From NCBI RefSeq assembly GCF_019925205.1, contig NC_083566.1, forward strand, positions 17,546,001 through 17,610,000: DNA of 64,000 nucleotides, in the 5' to 3' direction. How positions within the stretch are numbered: position 1 is the stretch's first letter; each line of letters begins with the position of its first letter. Made by a program: the position numbers and the translations under genes. Source of the stretch: Metopolophium dirhodum. Its lineage: Eukaryota; Arthropoda; Insecta; Hemiptera; Aphididae. Shown piece after piece: positions 31,521 through 44,312 of the stretch. Under the pieces are notes generated by a model, which saw nothing but the letters and a program-made list of their open reading frames with translations, was not told where the DNA came from and did not search any database.

Positions 31521-34047
31521 TGTTAAATTATGTTTGAGTTTATTTGGTAAAAAAAGAGCAACAATTATTTTCAAAACACTTTCAGATTCAGTGCTTTAAA
31601 ACACATATTTTGAAAAAAAAACGAAAATTGCATACTTAATAAACTGCATTTGTGCTGAACTATAATATCGCATTTAATAAAATTTAAATAATTTAAAACA
31701 CATTAAATACAATTTCCATTGTTTTAATAATAAATTAAGAATATGTACCTAAGCTAATATGATATTATTGTAAGGTAATATTTACGATTGTCGATAAGAG
31801 ATATTATTTAGTATAGAGTTTAGATTTAACTTTTCATTAATTTCACAATTAATAGCAAAATATAAGTGTTCATTTTGTGCTGGTGTGAAGGTCTTGCATG
31901 TTCGGAGGTTTATGTCTGTCTGAAAATTGTATGTACCAGCGTCGTATTTATATGTGAACACATCAACACGTCATGACTTTCTATATTATTATATACATTA
32001 TTCGACTCGATGTTTGCATGAATAAATACATTTAAAACTACAATTGAATATTTAAACAACAACAATTCCATGAATATTTTATGATAACTAGTTCGTATTT
32101 CTTTAAAAGCATAGAATTAAAATAATGTTATTCTATAATCTATTTTATTATCTTTACGACTTTACCCAATATAGGTCAATTGTGCATAGGGCCTAATTTT
32201 TTCCCCACTTCTACACAGAATGAACAAACATATCAATAGTTTTTGACTTTCTGTACACATAAATTATTACTTTCAGCGATAACAATAATAATATGTATTT
32301 CGTTATTAAATTATACTTTACCTAATTAATAAATATTATTAATGTGGTGTGCCTAATCGTATCTTTCGACGTATTTACAACATATTATTTAATTGACGTG
32401 ACTACGTGTTATTTAATTATTATTGTAAATTTAAAAATACATATTTGAAATTACATAAATAAAATCATAAATACAAACTACAACAATAAGTGTGAAATCA
32501 CACAAAATTCATCTGAAAATAATGTTTCTACGGCTACCACCTTATATTTTATTATAATTATTTAGTGACTTAAACTTTAGAGCCAGATTCGTGATATTTA
32601 ATATTATGTAAATAGATACATTTGTCATAACACGAACCGCAAGCAACCGTAGGTAGTACATATTTGTTAGGTATAGTAATTTCTGAATAATCATTAGTCA
32701 TTAACATGTGTCAAATATCACATTATACTTATTAAGTTACATGTAAATAGATTTTTCTCTTAATTAACATGTTCATTATTATAGCCAATAGCTGTAATGT
32801 TGTTAATAATAATAGGTATTATAGAAAATTATTAAAAATAATAGACAATATGCTACTTATTTATTTAATTATTATTAAAAAAAAAATGATTTATGTAAAA
32901 AATATATATTTTTTTTATTATACTACTCACTTAAATGTAATCTTTATTTTAAATAATTAAAACAATATATAATATTTATTATAATATATAGGTACATTTA
33001 TATTAATAATACAAAAATAATCTAACAAACTATGTAAAGTTTGATTTTATTAATCATATTCCTACTATAATATTATACTTAATATATTTATTACTGAAAC
33101 ATAACTATTTAACCAATATTGTAAATCAAAAGTTATAATTAATTAAGGAATTTAATATAATTAAAAATTGTCAAACCTTCAATAATATATCTTCTATATT
33201 CTTTGTAATAGGTGATTTTACTCTGTAATTACTCAAAAATCATAAAAAATACGGTTTTTTGTGAATGTGTTTTATCTATGTTGAGAAGAATACAAATATT
33301 GTGCTAACTATTCCAACTGCGTTTTTATATTTATTGAAATTAAAAAACAATTTGGCTATATCATTATCATAATTATAGCGTACCAAGAATGCAATAAAAG
33401 AAATAGATGATTATAAAACCATTATGTTCTCATTGTTTATCTCATTAGAACAATTTACACAGATTTATCATTTGACTGACAATATTTGAATATTTTTTCA
33501 CATTTACGTTTGAATTGAACTTATTTAAATTTAATAAAATCAATAAATAACATAATTATTCAAAATTACGTCTGGGGTACCTAAATATACTTATAAGCTC
33601 AATGCTCATGTCCTATTTGTATACCAAGGTATTAATAAGATAAGATAAGATATAAATATATAATATAAGATATTTACGATATACGCTGACCATCACAGAT
33701 ACGGTATCAGGGTTTAGCAAGTTACTCAATTTATTTAACTGGTTACAAGTTACAAGTTACTATAAAACTATTTCACTAGATACTTTTATGCTGTGTAACT
33801 AGAGAAAGTTAGACTGTTACAGTAATGTAACCAAGTTTAAAGTTGCATAATACATTGGTAAATGTATAAAGGATTATTGACCGGCTTCGGATTAGAAATG
33901 TTAGGAAAAAAAGATGTGCCTATCATAATCGTATAGCCACTGTATCCAATGGCCAGATTAATTGTAAAAATCAAAATAGACGAATTAAACGTTTTTCTTT
34001 AGCAGTCCCGCTTATGAATTTTCAAAGCACAAAAAGCACAATGTAAC
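31521..34047. other. AT-rich DNA without recognised features
   Basis: No ORF with coding character and no TIR or LTR was found over 2.5 kb. The longest small ORFs are AT-driven. Confidence 0.5.
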
Positions 34048-34801
34048 TGTAATATCCTTGGTGCTTGGTACCTACTATCGTAGTACTAATAGTAGATAAG
34101 TGGCTGCCAAGTTATTATAGATGCAGGTCGCAGACACTTTATTTGATGTTGAAGTCGTGGTTGATGAATAAATAAAAGACAGATGTTGTTTATCGTGAAT
34201 TTTATAATATTGTTCCAAAATAATGTTGTACAAAGTAGCGTGAAGATGCTTGCACTAATGGGTGGTAGTACACGTCTGAAAACAGGCCGATTCGGGCTCC
34301 CTTTTATATGAAGTTCCCCGTACCCCTTGCGGCCTTGCCTATAGACACGGATGTGATTTGTGTGACCATCGTTCCAGCCCACGCATTTTATGACTTCCCA
34401 GTATAATAATTCTGCGTATTCAATTGAAATAATCATTCTACTCTTTTATATTTTTATATTGAATATCGTCGCATACAGCGTTGTAATAAAAATAATCATT
34501 CTACTATTTTATATTTTTATATTTGAACATTGTCGTATACAGGGCTTCCCGAGTAATTATATTATTCAGTGAGCCTGTCTTCTTATGCTAAACAGTAGGA
34601 AATCCTATTTCCGTTTCTAATATCCGATTTATGCCGAATTACAGTATAGCTATTACAGATTTATGTTCCATGTTGCCTTATGCTAAACAGTAGGAAATCC
34701 TATTTCCGTTTCTAATATCCGATTTATGCCGAATTACAGTATAGTATAATTATGTACCTGTGGAATCTGTTTTATTGTTAAGTAGTAACTTGCTTACTAC
34801 A
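34048..34801 (-). mobile_element. Solo LTR, family B, 754 bp
   Basis: Runs TGTAATATCC ... TTGCTTACTACA with TAAC on both sides (34044-34047 and 34802-34805). It holds an internal 97-bp-shifted duplication at about 34578-34745 (CTTATGCTAAACAGTAGG twice). TATA box and AATAAA are on the minus strand. Nearly identical in reverse to the LTR at 35138. Confidence 0.88.
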
Positions 34802-35137
34802 TAACTTTTAATTGTAATTTGTAACTTTCATATAAATTTACATGACAATTTATAACTAGTTAAAAATTACAAATTACGAGTTACAAAAGTAACCTAGTTA
34901 GACAACTTAGTTACATGACGATATGGCCAAGTGCCCAACCCTGCAGATATACCTTGTTAATTGTTTTAGTTTTATACGATCAGTGGCTCAGTGGTTACAC
35001 ATAATAATTTGAGTTTAACAATATGATTGTCACGCATATTTTAGAGGGCATGGACCTGAGTCACAATGGTTCAACAAATTTAAAATATTATATTAGTCAT
35101 ATTTTTACGATAAACTCAATTTAATTTTGAATAAACA

Positions 35138-35859
35138 TGTAGTAAGCAAGTTACTACTTAACAATAATACAAATTACACAGGTACATTAATTATACTATA
35201 CTATAATTTAGATACTGTAATTCGGCATAAATCGGATAATAGAAACGGAGGTAAGGGTTCTTTCTGTATATTACATTTTAATGTCTTGGGTAAGAGACGG
35301 TAGATATTAGGAACTCACTGAACCATAATTTGCTCTGTATACGACAGATGTTCAAATATAAAAAATATATACCATATGATTATTTTGATTACAACGCTGT
35401 ACGCTGTACGCGACGATAGTCATTATAAAAATATTAAAATCATATTAAAAAGATTATTTCAAATTTAATACACAGAATTATACTGGGAAGTCATAAAATG
35501 CGTGGGCTGGAACGATCGTCACACAAATCACATCCGTGAGCCGAGATACAGTATCTATAGGCAAGGGGTACGGGGAACTGCATATAAAAGGGAGCCCGAA
35601 TCGGCCTGTTTTCAGACGTGTACTACCACCCATTAGTGCAAGCACCTTCACGCCACTCTGTACGAGCATTATTTTGGACTTAGAAAATTATCAACAATAT
35701 AATAAAATTCACAATAAACAACAACTGTCTTTTAATTATTATCAACCACGACTACAACATCAAACAAATTGTCTGCGACCTGCATCTATAATATCTTGGC
35801 AGCCACTTATCTACTATCAGTACTACGATAGTAGGTACCAAGCTCCCGAGTATATTACA
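35138..35859 (+). mobile_element. Solo LTR, family B, 722 bp, opposite orientation
   Basis: Runs TGTAGTAAGC ... GTATATTACA with AACA on both sides (35134-35137 and 35860-35863). ATATAAAAGG lies near 35,583, CAGACGTGT about 31 bp later, GCAAGCACCTTCACGCC after that, then AATAAA. Distinct target duplications show it is a separate insertion from the one at 34048. Confidence 0.88.
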
Positions 35860-36081
35860 AACATATACTTTCCAATTTGCCTCTACGCCTAAGTTAACGT
35901 TAGTTGATTACTTATAATGTTTTTAATATTTCCAAATAAGTTAATTTTGAATTTTCGTATTATCCAGATGTTTTAGCCACGGATTCTCCGAAACGTATTT
36001 ACTAAAAACGATACAATCTAGTACTTACGTCTACGTCCTAACGAGAAACCTCGGGAATTTTTTAATGTAGATACATGTTAT

Positions 36082-36368
36082 TGTAAGATAATAATCAGAA
36101 TCACGATTTTATTGTATCAATATCACGAATATAAGCACCACGAATTATATTAAAAGTTGTATACGGACTGAGAACTTCTATAATAGATCCAGACGCTGGT
36201 GTTTTTTTCAATAAATAGTTTAAAACAATTTCAACATTAATATAATGATAGTTTATTTTAAATAAAAACAATTAACAAATTAATCAGTTTACGCAAATGT
36301 ATAACAACACTACGTCAGTACCTCATTCTATATTATCAACAGGTAACTGTAAGTGGGAGATCGCTACA
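36082..36368 (+). mobile_element. Short family D LTR or internally deleted copy
   Basis: Ends GGGAGATCGCTACA, the reverse of the family D end at 28525. TGTAAG at 36082 and the final CA are both bordered by TTAT. AATAAA is inside, but no TATA-AGACGTG module, so U3 may be deleted. Confidence 0.5.
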
Positions 36369-38916
36369 TTATAATTTATGATATTATATGTAATGTAGGC
36401 ATAATAGTCAATGTACGTGCCATGCCTGAATGACAGGAAAGCCTATAGAGCAAAGGTGAAAACAACAAGTTATTTTTACTTATTAGCATAATAATGCAAT
36501 TCGGCAGGAACTAGAAGTAAGATTATGATGTGATTAGAACATGAATATCATTCCACAACCATACGTCCTTGTTATAGGACCCATATAAATACGAGTAGAG
36601 GCGTAGAGGCCCACACTCAGCCCACATTAGCTTTGCTTAAAACATAGTCATCGTAGTCAAGACCAGTCGAAAGTCTAGTGAACTTATGATTATGCGTTTA
36701 ATTATTTTGATATTTAAACTACATGAATTAAATATCCTGTTTTATTTTAAAGTAAAGAGTAAAGTATTTAAATTATTTATAACCTATCATTCTAAAGTAC
36801 GTCTCAGGAGAAATATTAGAAATATTTAAAATTTTGTAAATTGTTTTTCAGTTAGAAATTCAGTTAGTCTTATTTTTTGTAAGATAAAAAAATTTAATTG
36901 AAGATTTCACATAAGTTTTTCTATCTATAACAAAAACAAAAAAAGTTTACAGAACATTAATTTTTATGATTATTAAATAATCAAATTTTAAACTTATACA
37001 TTTTACAATATTTGATATTCAGCTGTAAATTATCAAATTTTTGATATTTTGTTGTATTTCCAAAACAAATAACCATTAACTCTTGAAATGTTCACCAAAT
37101 ATTTATATTAGCATTTCCCATACATGGTACCTACAATTTTTTAATCTATTTTGACTCTTTTTTGAGCTATAAATAGCCATGGTATTTTTTTCCAAATTTT
37201 TCAAATTTTGTGAATTATTTTCAGTTAGTAATTCATAAAAGTTTTTATTTTCATAGCTTTCATTAGAAATTTTAAGATGAGGTTCCCTAATTTTTCTACC
37301 TATATCAAAAAGAAAAAGTTCACTGGAAAGTCACGATATTTATATTGATGAAATATTTTACAAAATATAATATACTAGAATATAAAAAAGGTGGGTAAGA
37401 GGATTTCACTCTGCTGTACAGTAGATTACAAGTGGGTCAATGTATACAACAAAATAACTAAAATCGTTATTCTTGGTTATTATTAATATATAATTTGCTC
37501 CAAATTTGAACATAAAATAACTATTAAAAAAAAAACGGTGTTTTTATATTTTTGAGATATTTTGGTTACAGAATAACCTACTTAGGAGCCTTTTTGTTTG
37601 GTTAGGTAAGCCTTTTTTAAATACTTTGATTTGATGTTTGATGTTTACCGTTTTTTTGTCGATCGGAATTATTTGTCGATCGACAAAACGTGTCGATAAA
37701 CCGATGTCAAACAAGTGCACTGTTACATGTAATACCAGCTTTACACAGTAGTTATTTCAGTATACCTATCCCCACTCATTGCGCTGTTTTTGCAGTATTA
37801 TTTAGGTAGGTTTTTCGTAATTAATATCAATTGATAGGTACGTAGTAGGTTTTGTAGTACCTATTGCCTATATAAAAATTTACATAATATAAATCAATAA
37901 ATAATAATGACAAAATGCCAAAATAAACGGATATGCACATTAATACATTATAATTTATAATATGTACAGTGATATGTAAATTGTTTAACTTATCACTTAT
38001 GTATGAGTTATTTATTTTCTAAATTCAAAATTGTAAAGCATATTAGGTTAGTATTAATTTAATTTTGTATTTACTATACTTGTATAGTATTACTTGTATT
38101 TACTAGTTATTACTATACAATACATTAAGCACATTTACAAAAAAAATTTAATTTAAATGATAATCTCCGACGACTTCCGATACTGGACTATGAATAGTTA
38201 TATAATTGCTACAATAGGCATACACGTATAGCAGTTAAAAGGTTAAAATACATACGTCTATAGACTTTAACCTATATATTGTACATGCATCCACATTCTT
38301 TAGGTATATTAAATTATTTAAATTATAATCTACCTGATAATCACTAATCTTAATATCTACTTATTACAATTTTATTTTTCTACTAACAACTTATAAATTG
38401 AAGTACGCGGTATACGTATTTTTGAGATTTTAGGTTGGTGTACGAAAAACTTATGAGATACCTTGTATTTAATGTATTATTTTTTAAAGTTTTATTACTC
38501 ACATTTCACAAACAAAAATGTATTCATATACATGAATCGAAAAAGAAGTAGGAAATTTAAAATATTTATAAGCTGCAAGCTGCACACAACAATATTTTGA
38601 AAATTTTACCATGTTTAGAAAATGATAATATGGGTATAATAATATATATTTGGTAAAAATGCTGGTTAAATATACGACAAAAAAACAAAATCCATTTTTC
38701 GAAAGACTAATTTCAATCCAATTTATTCTCTATTTACACCGTTCTACTATACAGTGTACATAATACATCAGTATTGACTTATAAGCTAAATACAATAATA
38801 TGATTATATTAATAATATAATATACTAAATTACATGAAATTTTTTGAGAAAATTAATTCAATTTACCGTAATTAATTACTAATATAGAAATAAATTATTA
38901 AATGAATAAAATGATA
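36369..38916. other. AT-rich DNA with an old repeat copy
   Basis: About 36,840-37,445 resembles the elements at 30607-31520 (shared ACTCTTTTTTGAGCT and the inverted GTACAGTAGATTACAAGTGGG). Elsewhere nothing is recognised. Confidence 0.45.
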
Positions 38917-39786
38917 TGTTATAAACTAGCAATTGGATTAATTGCTTAGCTTATAAGTTGCAGGTAGCAAGACCATTGGTAGAGGATTTATTAGGTAGGT
39001 TGATAAATAATTAGACTTGGTTGAAAAGTTTAAGTTGTATATTTAAAATTCTTCTTCACAAAATCGTTATACTGTCTCTCGCGAAGGTGCTCGCATGTAC
39101 GATGGTAAATCACGTCTAATCTACAGGCCGTTTCGGGTCTGGTTTTATAGGGCCTACTGCTCTCCTATTTCCCCCTAGTCTATCGATATATCTGTGGACC
39201 TCACAGGACATGATTCAAAATATTATCTATTCATTCCTACGCCTGGCTATTCTGAGAATCATGTCCCATTATTATCTTTACCATATAATATGTTATATGC
39301 CATCCGTTAATATTCAGATACTATGCGTTATTGATATATATATTATAAATAATAATTATAAAATTATACTCACATGACTATGATATTGTTCATATTTCTA
39401 CCGTTGGCTTTTTTGATATAGTTGTTCAGAAATGTGTCCTATGGTTTAACTACTGTATTCTAAATATTAATAATGTGTGCTCGGCCATCTGATCGTAGAT
39501 CGTCACCCCCTTTCTTATTGAATGTGAATCTGCTCGTGTATGACTCATCATCACTCTATCATTGATTACTTTCTTAACATGTTTAGGTGAGGTTGTTCAT
39601 CCCCATTAAAAGGCGATCTCAAGGTTGCCTTTTTTTCTTGTTGTATACCTACAGCGTATTTTAATTAGATTTATGACACTGATTTAAATTACATACTATT
39701 CTTTATCTAATCTTTTATGTTGTCTAATATACCTTAAGGCGAAACGATCACAATAATATAGGATGTATATTATTGGGTCCGTTACA
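38917..39786 (-). mobile_element. Solo LTR, family A, 870 bp
   Basis: TGTTATAAAC ... GTCCGTTACA, flanked by GATA on both sides (38913-38916 and 39787-39790). It is the longest copy and very like the one at 24406, with a segment near 39,480-39,600 that is shorter or different there. Confidence 0.88.
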
Positions 39787-40346
39787 GATAAATAAATTAC
39801 AAAATATCCTTAGAAAGGCGTGTCAGCACTCGGCACACATTGTGTGAGTAACACAATCTCTGCTCAAAATTAAAGTTTTTCGTATGCAATAATTTATCAT
39901 TGAATTCAAATTTAAGTATTTAACACATGTCTATTACAATGACCTACTCAATGACGTGGTAACTGGAAAGTACACTTAATACCAGTATTATATTATAATA
40001 TAGACTTTCCCAGTATTTTTTTTATTATTAATATATTATGCATAAATGTATTAATGTTTTATAACTTAAAAGTTAAAATTTAAAATTACCTATAAACAAA
40101 GTACGTGTTTTATCATTCTAAAATGACGACATCAATATAATTGATCACATTGACAAACCTGCAAGGCCGTTCCAGACATTGTTTTCGGGAGTTCAAAATA
40201 CGAATATTTTAGTAAATCCGGGATTTAAGTCTTGATATTATTAGGTCAAAAATAGTTTGATAATAAATTTACGATATCTTGTTACTCGTTTTTAACGAAC
40301 AAAAATTATTATTTTGAAATAATAACGGATCACGGATCATAGGTTG
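39787..40346. other. Gap with a repeat fragment
   Basis: TTATCATTGAATTCAAATTTAA near 39,895 belongs to the family at 31407-31520. No gene. Confidence 0.4.
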
Positions 40347-40978
40347 TGTAACGAACCCAATAATATACGATACTATATTATTGTGATCCGTTTCGTCTTG
40401 AGATAACATAGAAGATTAGATAAAGACTAGCAGATAATTTAAATATATAAATCAATGTCATAAATCCTATTAAGATACGCTGCGGGAATACAACTAGAGA
40501 GCGAGGCAACCTTGGGTCTGCATTCCAATAAGGATGAACAACCTCACCTGAACAGATTAAGAAAGTAGTCGTGGATTAGCCATACACGAGCAAGTTCACA
40601 TAGAAAGGGGCCTGAGGGGGTGGCGATCAACGACCAGATGACAAAGCACTCATAGTTAATATTTAAATACATTACTTAAAACGTAGTTAAAAAGCGTAGA
40701 AGAGTATGAGGCCCTATAAAACCAGACTTGAAACGGCTTGTAGATTAGACGTGTATACTCATTCTACTTGCGAGCACCTTCACGCTAGACTGTGTAAATA
40801 TTATATTAATTTTCAATTAGAGAACTTTCTGAGACAGTTTAATAAATTCAACTTATCTTTCAACATTGACTAATTATTATCAACAAATCCTACAAATCCA
40901 TTCAACATCGGTCGTGCTACCTGCAACCTTATAGACTAAGCAGTTAGGTCAACTGTTAGTTTATAACAGTTGTATGGC
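40347..40978 (+). mobile_element. Solo LTR, family A, 632 bp
   Basis: TGTAACGAACCC ... TTTATAACA with GTTG on both sides (40343-40346 and 40979-40982). CTATAAAACC near 40,711, TAGACGTGT, GCGAGCACCTTCACG and TTTAATAAATTC follow in order, so U3, R and the polyadenylation signal are readable. It lacks a 240-bp part of the 870-bp copy. Confidence 0.88.
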
Positions 40979-41339
40979 GGTCGGCGGTCGGCGGACAACG
41001 GTATAAGTTGACTATAGGTACCGCAGTATTTTAATAGAACCGTCCTCAAACGCCATAAGTACCATAATAGGTACTCACTGGTTTTGTCATATAGGTACTT
41101 AGTAAAATTAGTACCAACATTTTACAAATTATTTATACTGATAGATCAATAATAGTAATTGGTAATTACTAACATTTTTAAATCACCTAAGCCCCCATAT
41201 CTACAATATATTATAACCCATCGCCACAAGTAGGTATTCAAAAATATATATATTTATATATATTTAGTATACTTGGTCTTTAAGGAAAAATTCCAAAAAT
41301 CAAATTTGAATAAATTATGTACAATTTAATCATGAAAAT

Positions 41340-41800
41340 AGGGTGAGGTCCCGCGTACAGGTATATTGATTGAAGAGGTAAGATGGTAGGCGTATATAGT
41401 AAATAACCAACAATAATTGAATTCACTATATTAAAAATTATTATTTTAAAATGCATTAAAATTTAAGCTGTGATATTCCACTTGCACTAGAATACCTTAA
41501 TCAATGAAATGATTAAGTGTTCAGAAAATATACGATCACTCATATATTTTCTAAGTCCTAAAGTCAACTGATCCGTACTTTTCTAAGTCCAGATTATTAA
41601 TTAAAAAATACTCTGGCTGAGTCTGGCCTGAAGGTACTTGTACCGGCTTTGACAAAATAACATGTCTGAAATCTGAATGTGGTCTATTCGGGTCTCTCCT
41701 ATTTTAGGCCTACCCTTCCCAATGACAAAAGTGTGTTGTTCTCATTCTGTGGTACACGTGCGTATAAGGTATAGGAAATGCCATCGACCCACGCCCATAT
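41340..41800 (-). mobile_element. Family D-related LTR fragment
   Basis: GGTCCCGCGTACAGGTA matches the family D end, and GTCTGGCCTGAAGGTACTTG and GGTCTCTCCTATTTTAGG match the shared module. Boundaries are not resolved. Confidence 0.45.
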
Positions 41801-42743
41801 AACACTATAATCGTATTGTGAGTGTCCTGTATAGCTGCGCTATATCATCTATCGATTTAGTATAGTGTCGTAGTACTACATAACCTACACTTAAAGGTGT
41901 CATACCTAGAATAGTATATAGTGTATCCGACAAAATATTGTTACGTGCTGCCCCTTCAGGGATTCACTATGTAGATGATTTGGAAATAATGGTAGCCAAA
42001 TTAGATTTATAATACAATGTTTTATTAGAACAAATATAAAATGTATAGTATCGTCGTGGTAATAGTAGTAGTAGTCGTCGTCGTCCTGTATATGGCTAGT
42101 GGCGTGAAGTCGCTTCTGCGTTGCTGGTCCAGGTACATCTGTCTTTACTGTGTTCCCAGCCCTCCTATATATGATGTCGGTTCCTTTGATGGATCCTGCG
42201 CATGGACGGGGCGGTGTATGTAGCTGGTTCAATAAGTTGTTATTCTCGCAACCACCGCTCGTAACTTGTTGTTGGCCGCTCTCCTTGATTAGTTTGCCAA
42301 AATAGGATGTAGTTTCTAACTATGAGGTTACGTCTAGGAGACCATAACAACTCAAGGAGAACTGCCTCTCCGAGTAGAATAATACTTATATACTAATACA
42401 TGAATTGAGTACGTAAAGCTATTCCTTTACAATATAAGAAAATATAGATAACAATCAAATACGTAATAATACAAATTTCTTATATAAATAATCACACAAT
42501 CAGATCATGAGACGTGAAGTGACAAAAGAAAGGCTATACGTATACATTATAATCAAAAAACTAACAAGAAAGACTCATTTCTTGACAGGTATAACGAAAT
42601 ACGAATAATAATCACTGAGTTTAATTGAAATGCAATTAATGAAATTCAATGGGTAATTGAATCCAGAATAGTGCGAATAACAAAATCGATCCGATACTAG
42701 GATCACATAGAATAGGCGACGCGATATTGTTATAGTAATAAAG

Positions 42744-43233
42744 TGTTATATGGAAAATATATTATACATAATATATACAATAGAACATTATACCTATATA
42801 TAATAATATGAATATGAATACATTATATTCATAGTTACAATAGATTAGGGAAATGACGCAAATACGGGATGGATGTGGGCTGTCAACAAGTCCATGAGAA
42901 TTGAGGTCGGTGACCACATCCGTGAGAACATTGATACAGTATCGATAGGCAGGAGGAGCGGGAATAGGACTATAAGAAGGACCCCAGGACAGTCCGTATA
43001 GGCAGACGTGTTTTATCATTCTACATGCTAGCACCTTCAGTCTTCACGCCAGACGTTACAACAATTTGTCATTTTGGACTTAGAAATATTTTGAAGAATA
43101 CTTCAATAAACACACAAACTTAACTATCAAACGAGTGTACATTTTATTAAACAACCTAAAGTTCTACCACACATCACGGTCTTGCTACCTGCACAATAAC
43201 CTAGGCTATTACCACAATAGCTAGTTCATCACA
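42744..43233 (+). mobile_element. LTR, family C, 3' end clear
   Basis: Contains CTATAAGAAGGACCCC, GCAGACGTGT, CACCTTCAGTCTTCACGCCAG and TTCAATAAAC in LTR order, and ends CTAGTTCATCACA like family A. The 5' boundary is a guess and no target duplication was confirmed. Confidence 0.5.
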
Positions 43234-44038
43234 ATAAAACCAATAGTATTTCATTATTGCATGTTGCCAAAGCAGTGTTAAAAGTCGTGAAAAAGAATGT
43301 GATATTGCCGATATTGTGAGCTATTTATTAATTTCGTCATGTAAATCATATAGTTACAATTTATATTAATACTAATCGGAACGTTTGTGCATCACATCGT
43401 ATTTTTCCTTTTACCGAATTATAATATGTGCTAGACTTTTTCACAATGGACTTTTATGTTTCAAATATATATATATATTCATAAAGGTATTCAAATGGTG
43501 TTTGGTAATTACTAATTTATTAATACGCAGTTTTTATAACAATAATCAGTTTTATGATTCCACTTACGCTTTTGTGTGTTTTATGTTTGGTCGGTCGTTC
43601 GATGTTTCCGTGCCCGTAACAACATATATTTGTTTTATTCATAGATTAGCTAATAATGAAATGCTATAATGTTTTTCCCAAGGTCTATTTCATTGTTTGG
43701 TATATGTTATGTATCCTATGACCCGGCAGGATCGCGCTAAGTATAAAAAGAAAAGTGCGTCTTAAAATACACATATAGGCAAAATACACGTGAAAACTGC
43801 CGGACCAAAATTGGAAAAATTACAGGAAACCACACGATTCACGAATAAAATGTCTTGAGATAGCATAACAAATTTGTAGTTAAATAATGAAGTTTGAAAA
43901 AACAATAATTGTACGTAGAATTGCATGGTGCAGTTTTAAAATCATTTTGAACAATATCAACGAGTTATAACCAATTTAAATATAAACTATTGTAGCATAT
44001 TTTCAACATTTAATTAGATAATATTCCCCGCGGCCCGT
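43234..44038. other. AT-rich gap without recognised features
   Basis: Only small ORFs without coding character. Confidence 0.4.
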
Positions 44039-44312
44039 ATTACAATGCACTATCCGACACCTATTACAATGCAGTATGCACTATCCGACACGCATTACAA
44101 TGCAGTATGCACTATCCGACACGCATTACAATGCAGTATGCACTATCCGACACGCATTACAATGCAGTATGCACTATCCGACACGCATTACAATGCAGTA
44201 TGCACTATCCAACACGCATTACAATGCAGTATGCACTATCTGACACGTATTACAATGCAGTATGCACTATCCGACAAGTATTACAATGCACTATCCGACA
44301 TTCCGACACGTA
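44039..44312. repeat. 31-bp minisatellite, about eight copies
   Basis: The unit CACTATCCGACACGCATTACAATGCAGTATG repeats head to tail; the middle copies are almost identical and the edge copies vary. Because 31 is not a multiple of 3, reading through it gives a 31-residue repeat in each open frame; these ORFs are not genes. Confidence 0.95.

Noticed and set aside
34048..35859. Single large TIR transposon
   Set aside because: Each arm has TG..CA ends and its own 4-bp duplication (TAAC, AACA), so these are two solo LTRs.
35478..35892. ORFs with SPNRPVFRRVLPP-like text in two places
   Set aside because: They are translations of the TATA-to-leader part of the LTRs, identical because the LTRs are.
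44039..44312. CRISPR-like array
   Set aside because: The repeats are directly adjacent with no unique spacers; it is a minisatellite in eukaryotic DNA.
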